DNA of 64,000 nt from Rosellinia necatrix (taxonomy: Eukaryota; Ascomycota; Sordariomycetes; Xylariales; Xylariaceae): assembly GCA_021209875.1 (NCBI GenBank), contig JAGYVD010000004.1:2542001-2606000 (forward strand), written 5' to 3'. Positions 59,364 to 64,000 of the stretch are shown here, piece by piece. The position numbers were made by a program, and so were the translations under genes. Position 1 is the stretch's first letter; every line of letters starts with the position of its first letter. The notes beneath the pieces are model-generated. The model had not been told where the DNA came from, ran no database searches, and was given only the letters and a program-made list of their open reading frames with translations.

Positions 59364-59889
59364 CGTTTCGGGCGCCCTCATAACAATAATGAATGGGGAT
59401 GAAAAATGCCCGGCCGCATACGATCGATGGTGAGAAATGGCACGAGTAATGACATGATTTATATATGATACCCACCCCAACAGAATATAGTTTAGACAAT
59501 TGGAATGCATTATTATTATTAGACCGAAATCGGACTTGACATTGTCGCAATTGCCAGTCTTAGGAGAAATGAATTTATAATACCCCACACTGCGCTATTC
59601 ATATGTATTTTGACTAGAATATGGCATTATCTTCGCATGCTACGTGCATGCTAAAAGGGGTAAATAGGAGTCCCGTATTCACATGGGCTGTCGAATAATC
59701 ACGCAGCTCTCATTACCCCATTCTAACCTCACTTAAATCGCCATGATGGTACCGAGAAGGCCCGGGGATTAGTGCCTCCGCATATGAGCTGCCTCCGCAT
59801 ATGAGCATCAATATCCCCTGCGAATACCCCCTTTCCCAGTAGTCGTCTAGTCATCGAAGCGATGGCCTCCCGGGCCAGAGGATTCATGC
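59364..59889. other. intergenic between convergent ESS2 and CSE1
   Basis: 3' flanks of two genes. A 17-bp unit beginning GCCTCCGCATATGAGC is tandemly duplicated at about 59773-59806, differing in the last base. Nothing else was seen. Confidence 0.6.
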
Positions 59890-62800
59890 CTAAGATACAT
59901 ACATAGCCAATGCCCGCCTACCCTCGTCTGTTAAGCGATCCATATATCCGGCTATAGCCCCGTTGTGCCGAGCATTGGCGTCCATGAGATACTGACGGAC
60001 CCACGGTTGTATATCCTGTACCTCGGGGAAGTCGTCACGGGCCGCTCTTTTACATGTGTTAAGAGGCGTGAAGCCTAGGCCGAAGCCAATATCATCAACA
60101 TCGGCCTCATTAACGACATCGTCGCCGGCACCTAGGGTCACTTGGGGCGGATTAATAAGCATACTGAGCATGGCCTGGCAGGTGTATCCCCAGCCCTTGA
60201 CGTATCGTTGCGCAAAGGCACTGCTATCTCCCATAGACTTGGCAAAGGAGATGACTGCTGCCTTTCGGTCTACTGGGCGAACAAGCTGCCCTGATGTTGG
60301 TAGGATGATGTTGAGATAGATTTGGGTGAACAAATTCTCTTGTATGAGGTTAACTTGGTTCACGAAGAAATCTGTCCCGAGACCAGCCTCAGGTTTGGCC
60401 GATATGAGATGATAGAAGCGCACAAACCGTAGTTTGAACGAGTCGGATGGGTTGCTTTGGAGCTTAGTGAAGAGAAGCTCCAATATATTCTTGAAGTATG
60501 GCGCCAGCGTAGCTCTGCAACACATTAGTTATTGATACTATAGCGCGATATTAAGCGTTGACATACTGAGGAATTGCTAACGCGACGGATTCTAGAAGAT
60601 CAAAAGCATTCTGTTCTGTTTTTTTGCCTCTCAAAAGCGCTTGAAAGATACCCAAAATGGGTTGGACTTGGTTCTCTGCTACAATGTACTGTGTAGCCCT
60701 AGGTATTATGGCTACTAGTAACCTGGTGAGCGCAGGAACATTACCTCTGGCGTCCCAAGTTGTGGGTAGCATCAGGGGAGGGACAAGAGCCTGGTAATGA
60801 TTAGGTAATGCTCCCAATGGGTTGAGTTCCAATAATTTGGCGAAAAGTTGGAATGCATAGGGCATGAACTCTAACGACTCGTTAGTGCTAAGTTGTATAA
60901 TCGAGTACGTTTCCTCCTCACCGTTCACTTCCTCGGTTATTATCATGTTTAAAGGCTCCCAAAGGCGATTTTCCAACTTTGAAGTTCCATTGGGTGGTGC
61001 GCAGCTACTTCTGGTCAGCCAAATGTGAATGAAACGGTGGGCGAGCCACAAAGTGAAAAGTATTACCTGACTACAGCGCCTAGCGCCTCGAAATGATAAT
61101 AATAAAATCTCGGGTTACTAGGGTTTGCCTTAATAACATTGGTAATGGACACCAGGTGATCGAGGACCATGTCATCGAAACTGAGGATGCCTGTATTCAT
61201 GACGATGAGGACACGCATAATACAGCGCATTAGGAACTCGTTTTCTTGCATCTTTGCGGGAGAATTTTCCTTTTCGACAAGCTTGAAAAGGTGATCCAGC
61301 AGATCTTTCGCGAACGGCTCGATGTCAGCTCTGCCAAAGATGCGGGCGCCAGAATCATCCGTGAGGTATAGCAACCTCTCAACAGCAATAGCTGCGTACG
61401 TGTATACTACGTAGTTTGAAGAGCCTAGGTTTTGAATTAACGGCTGAAAGGCGGCTTGCCATTGCTCCTTGGTTAGCTGGCTTCGGAACATATATAGGTA
61501 CTTGATAGCATCCACTTTTGCGATTGGCTCGACGCCAGCATCACCGACCAAATCATTCGCGACGTGTTGCTGGAAGAAATCGACGACGTTCAGCAGTTCA
61601 TTGACTGTCTTCACACCGTGTGATGCTGTAACAGCACCCTTGGCCGCGATGGATAGGAAAAGAGAGATCGCAGTATCCTTATCCCTCCAGTCGGCCCTGC
61701 CTTGTTCAAGGTAATGGTTGATATACCTGCCAGTCACGGAGGTGACCAATTGTTCGAACTTCCCCTGCAGCTGTCGGAGGAAGTCTGTCGCGGCCCGTCT
61801 TCGGGAGTCTGTGTCGGAGCCTTCGAGGTCACGGCGGATGAACTCGATAGGTTCGTCCTCAAATAATTCAATATCAGATTCACGAAGCGCAACGTTGGGA
61901 AGAACCACCTTCTCGACAACCTGGTTGAGCACGTTTTCGTCGTTAAAAGCCGCCGAATGTCGTGTAGTCCCAGCGATAGCTGTTAAGAAGTGGAGAGCCT
62001 TGCTGACTAGGTTATCGTACTTGGTCTCAGGTCCAGTGGTGGACAGCAGATTCCAGGCCTTCGAAATGAAAACCTGGATATATGGACCAAAATCATCATC
62101 GAACTTGTGCACGTAAAGCTCTAGGGCCTCACATATATCAGCCTTGACAGTTTCCATGATACCGGCCTCCGAGTCGTCATCTGTTACTAGGATCGGGTTT
62201 TCGTAGACAAGGTACTTATGCAAAAGTGTTGAGATGTGTTCTAGATTGGATTCAAATTGGGGCGGCATGTCTTGGCAGGATAAATCATAGAAGACTTTGA
62301 CCAAGAGGCTCATAGTATCGAAATAGCCCTTGAGGGCTTCCTTATTGTTCTGATTCGCATCGATTTGCCTGTCGGTCGCCTATGCCGTGTCAGGTGCAAA
62401 CGCTCAATCATAAGTGAACAAGCGAGGCATACTTACGCTAAGTAGCTCAAGGAACGGGAGGGCGAAGGTGTTGAGTACATGATTGATCTCGGCGTATAAG
62501 GCGTCGGATCTATATAACGGCCTCCATCTTACGAATATGGAATGGGCAACTTCTAAGACGCCGTTGTTGATCTTGTAATTGTCAGGCGTCAGGCGAGCGA
62601 CGAGATCCTATCGTTCCGTGTTAGCGACGGGGGCTTGTTCTAGCGAGAAAACAACGAAGATACCTTCACTAAGGTGTCCCATCGGTCCCAGAAATCAGAA
62701 TCGGCGATTATGCTGATGGCCTCCCCAAGCTGTGTTTGAATAGTGGCGGGGCACGAGATCATGAGCCCAATAAGCTCACGTTTTATCGTTGCGACATCGT

Positions 62801-63245
62801 CAGGGGGTAGCTTGTAGTTGCGGTCCTCGTCCTGCCCACCACCGCGTTAGCCTTTGCCAATCCATAGGCCACAGCGATGGAGCACAATGGGCCGTGGTGG
62901 ACATACCACATAGTTGTGGCGGATGAAGTTCTTGAAGCAGAGAGCGCCGGATAGCCGTATCTTTGGTTCGAAGGACTCCGTGGCGACGATTTTGAGAAGC
63001 TGCAGGGAGAATTGAGGCTTCTTTTCCTCCAATTTGAGTAGGTTTTCCGCTGCAGGCCAATCGAATTAGCAACAGTAGCAGCTTGGGACGGTGGTGATGG
63101 CGGGCCAAGGCGAGAGACGGGAGAGATGGGCGCTGATGGCGGGGTAGAAGTAGAATAGCTGCGTGTCGGCCGTACCTTTCTTATGCTTTGTAGGGTCCAG
63201 TGTCGCATCCAGTAGCTGGGCGATTTGGCCTATGTCGGAAGCCAT
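59890..63245 (-). CDS. CSE1: exportin CSE1/CAS, importin-alpha re-exporter
   Basis: Predicted 977-aa protein (family about 960-970). Exons (minus): 63245-63176, 63049-62907, 62831-62664, 62607-62437, 62379-61067, 61010-60567, 60514-59890; six introns of 52-126 nt. It starts MASDIGQIAQLLDATLDPTK. The importin-beta N-terminal domain follows: AENLLKLEEKKPQFSLQLLK, IRLSGALCFKNFIRHNYV, DEDRNYKLPPDDVATIKREL. The central HEAT-repeat body carries the CSE1 signatures FYDLSCQDMPPQFE, LELYVHKFDDDFGPYIQVF, PNVALRESDIELFEDEPIEF, IRRDLEGSDTDSRRRAATDF and KVDAIKYLYMFRSQLTKEQW. The C-terminal CAS/CSE domain has EFMPYAFQLFAKLLE, LNPLGALPNHYQALVPPLM, KLRFVRFYHLISAK and the end. Bound to Ran-GTP it returns importin-alpha from nucleus to cytoplasm. 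Confidence 0.96.
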
Positions 63246-63963
63246 CTTGACTGCCGTGTGCCGAGGCGGCGAGGGCGGTGGCGGCCGTAGAGACAGGCGT
63301 GAAGGGACAGGAATGGGGAGGGGGTTTGACGACTGTGCAGGTATGGGCGGCGTGGGAGGAGATGTTTTGTTTGGAGAGATAGATAGATGATGATTGAGTT
63401 ATCAACTTTTTATTGACATGACAGAACCTTGGAAGGCTCTGAGCAACGCCAGCTACCTAAGTACCTACCTACTTACCTAGGCAGGTACCGACCTAGTTAG
63501 GTCCTTGGGGGTTATCTGCCTACCCGCCAGGCACCTACTGCTGAAGAAGGTAGGGTTGCCTCTTGGAGGTTAGTTAGGTGCTGTAATGGGTACCAATGAG
63601 GTACCTACCTGTACACTATTTCTATTTCGGAGTGGGGGAAGGGATATTCATTAAGTACCTGGTAACAGGTACCTATTTGACCCCGCGGGATAGAGGGGCA
63701 TAGGGCTATAGCATTATTATATGTACTACCAAAGTAGATTGAGCAGGTACCTGTGGTCAGGCAGTTCTGCTGCCTGGAACCTTAGCTAGATATAAGATTC
63801 CTTTGATCGCTTTTTACTAACATTATATAAGCAGTTAGAGAGCTCAGGTTGGCTTTAAAAGGTGGATTTTAATCATAATATACCAGTACTTTGCCTAGGT
63901 ACTTAGGTAAGCAAGTGGGCAGCTACACTAATAAGCTACCTACCTAGTACCTGTAGTAGTGAC
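63246..63963. other. CSE1 promoter side and CCTA/GGTA cluster
   Basis: Upstream of the CSE1 start. The first 150 bases are the likely leader. From about 63455 to 63960 the sequence is rich in CCTA/GGTA tetramers and GGTACC palindromes. No gene was seen. Confidence 0.6.
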
Positions 63964-64000
63964 GCACTGTCAGACACCTAGATTAGACGTTAATACTACT
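63964..64000. mobile_element. truncated copy of the 37965 inverted-repeat terminus at window end
   Basis: Starts GCACTGTCAGACACCTAGAT and matches the left arm of the 37965-38120 element for all 37 bases to the window edge. A second arm may lie beyond the window. The base pair before it is not TA. Confidence 0.75.

Overview
The window looks like nuclear DNA of a filamentous ascomycete (Pezizomycotina, most like a sordariomycete). The evidence is 13 recognisable eukaryotic protein genes, most with short introns (about 50-220 nt) carrying GTRNGT-type donors and CTAAC-like branch sites, long intergenic spaces full of CCTA/GGTA microsatellites, and a fungal gene set (BUR1 kinase, EPL1, CSE1, calcineurin B, SAD1, ESS2). 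No bacterial operon, rRNA, confident tRNA, CRISPR or complete autonomous transposon was seen. All exon coordinates were worked out by hand from frame, splice motifs and family resemblance; each spliced model sums to a multiple of three.

Layout. Positions 633-4741 (minus) hold a nine-exon gene that joins a DUF2235 alpha/beta-hydrolase domain to a P-loop GTPase domain and a hydrophobic tail, the least conventional protein here. About 13.8 kb of gene-poor sequence follows (4742-18542), then one minus-strand gene of unknown function (18543-19808) and another 9 kb desert (19809-28924). These two deserts consist of microsatellites, homopolymer runs and unrecognisable sequence, and look like an accessory or degenerated block.

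From 28925 to the end the window is a normal conserved core region: mitochondrial ribosomal protein uS9m (minus) and eEF1B-gamma (plus) as a divergent translation pair; SAD1/USP39 splicing factor (minus); BUR1/CDK9 kinase (plus); a small three-helix membrane protein (minus); AMPK/SNF1 beta subunit (plus); KAE1 tRNA-t6A enzyme (minus); EPL1 of the NuA4 acetyltransferase (minus); calcineurin B (plus); an NADPH-dependent FMN-reductase-like flavoprotein (plus); ESS2 nuclear protein (plus); and the exportin CSE1 (minus). These are mostly housekeeping genes of transcription, splicing, translation, signalling and transport and do not form one pathway. BUR1, EPL1, SAD1 and ESS2 all act in nuclear gene expression.

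Structures outside genes: a 156-bp non-autonomous inverted-repeat element (37965-38120) with 40-bp perfect terminal repeats, two further copies of its terminus (35736-35784, inside 16-bp direct repeats, and 63964-64000 at the window edge), a nine-unit decamer tandem repeat, a five-unit 13-mer repeat, and many CCTA/GGTA clusters. The most notable gene-level points are the hydrolase-GTPase fusion with its 14-nt micro-exon, a 15-nt micro-exon in the membrane protein gene, and a 46-codon proline-rich reading frame that continues in frame past the BUR1 stop codon.
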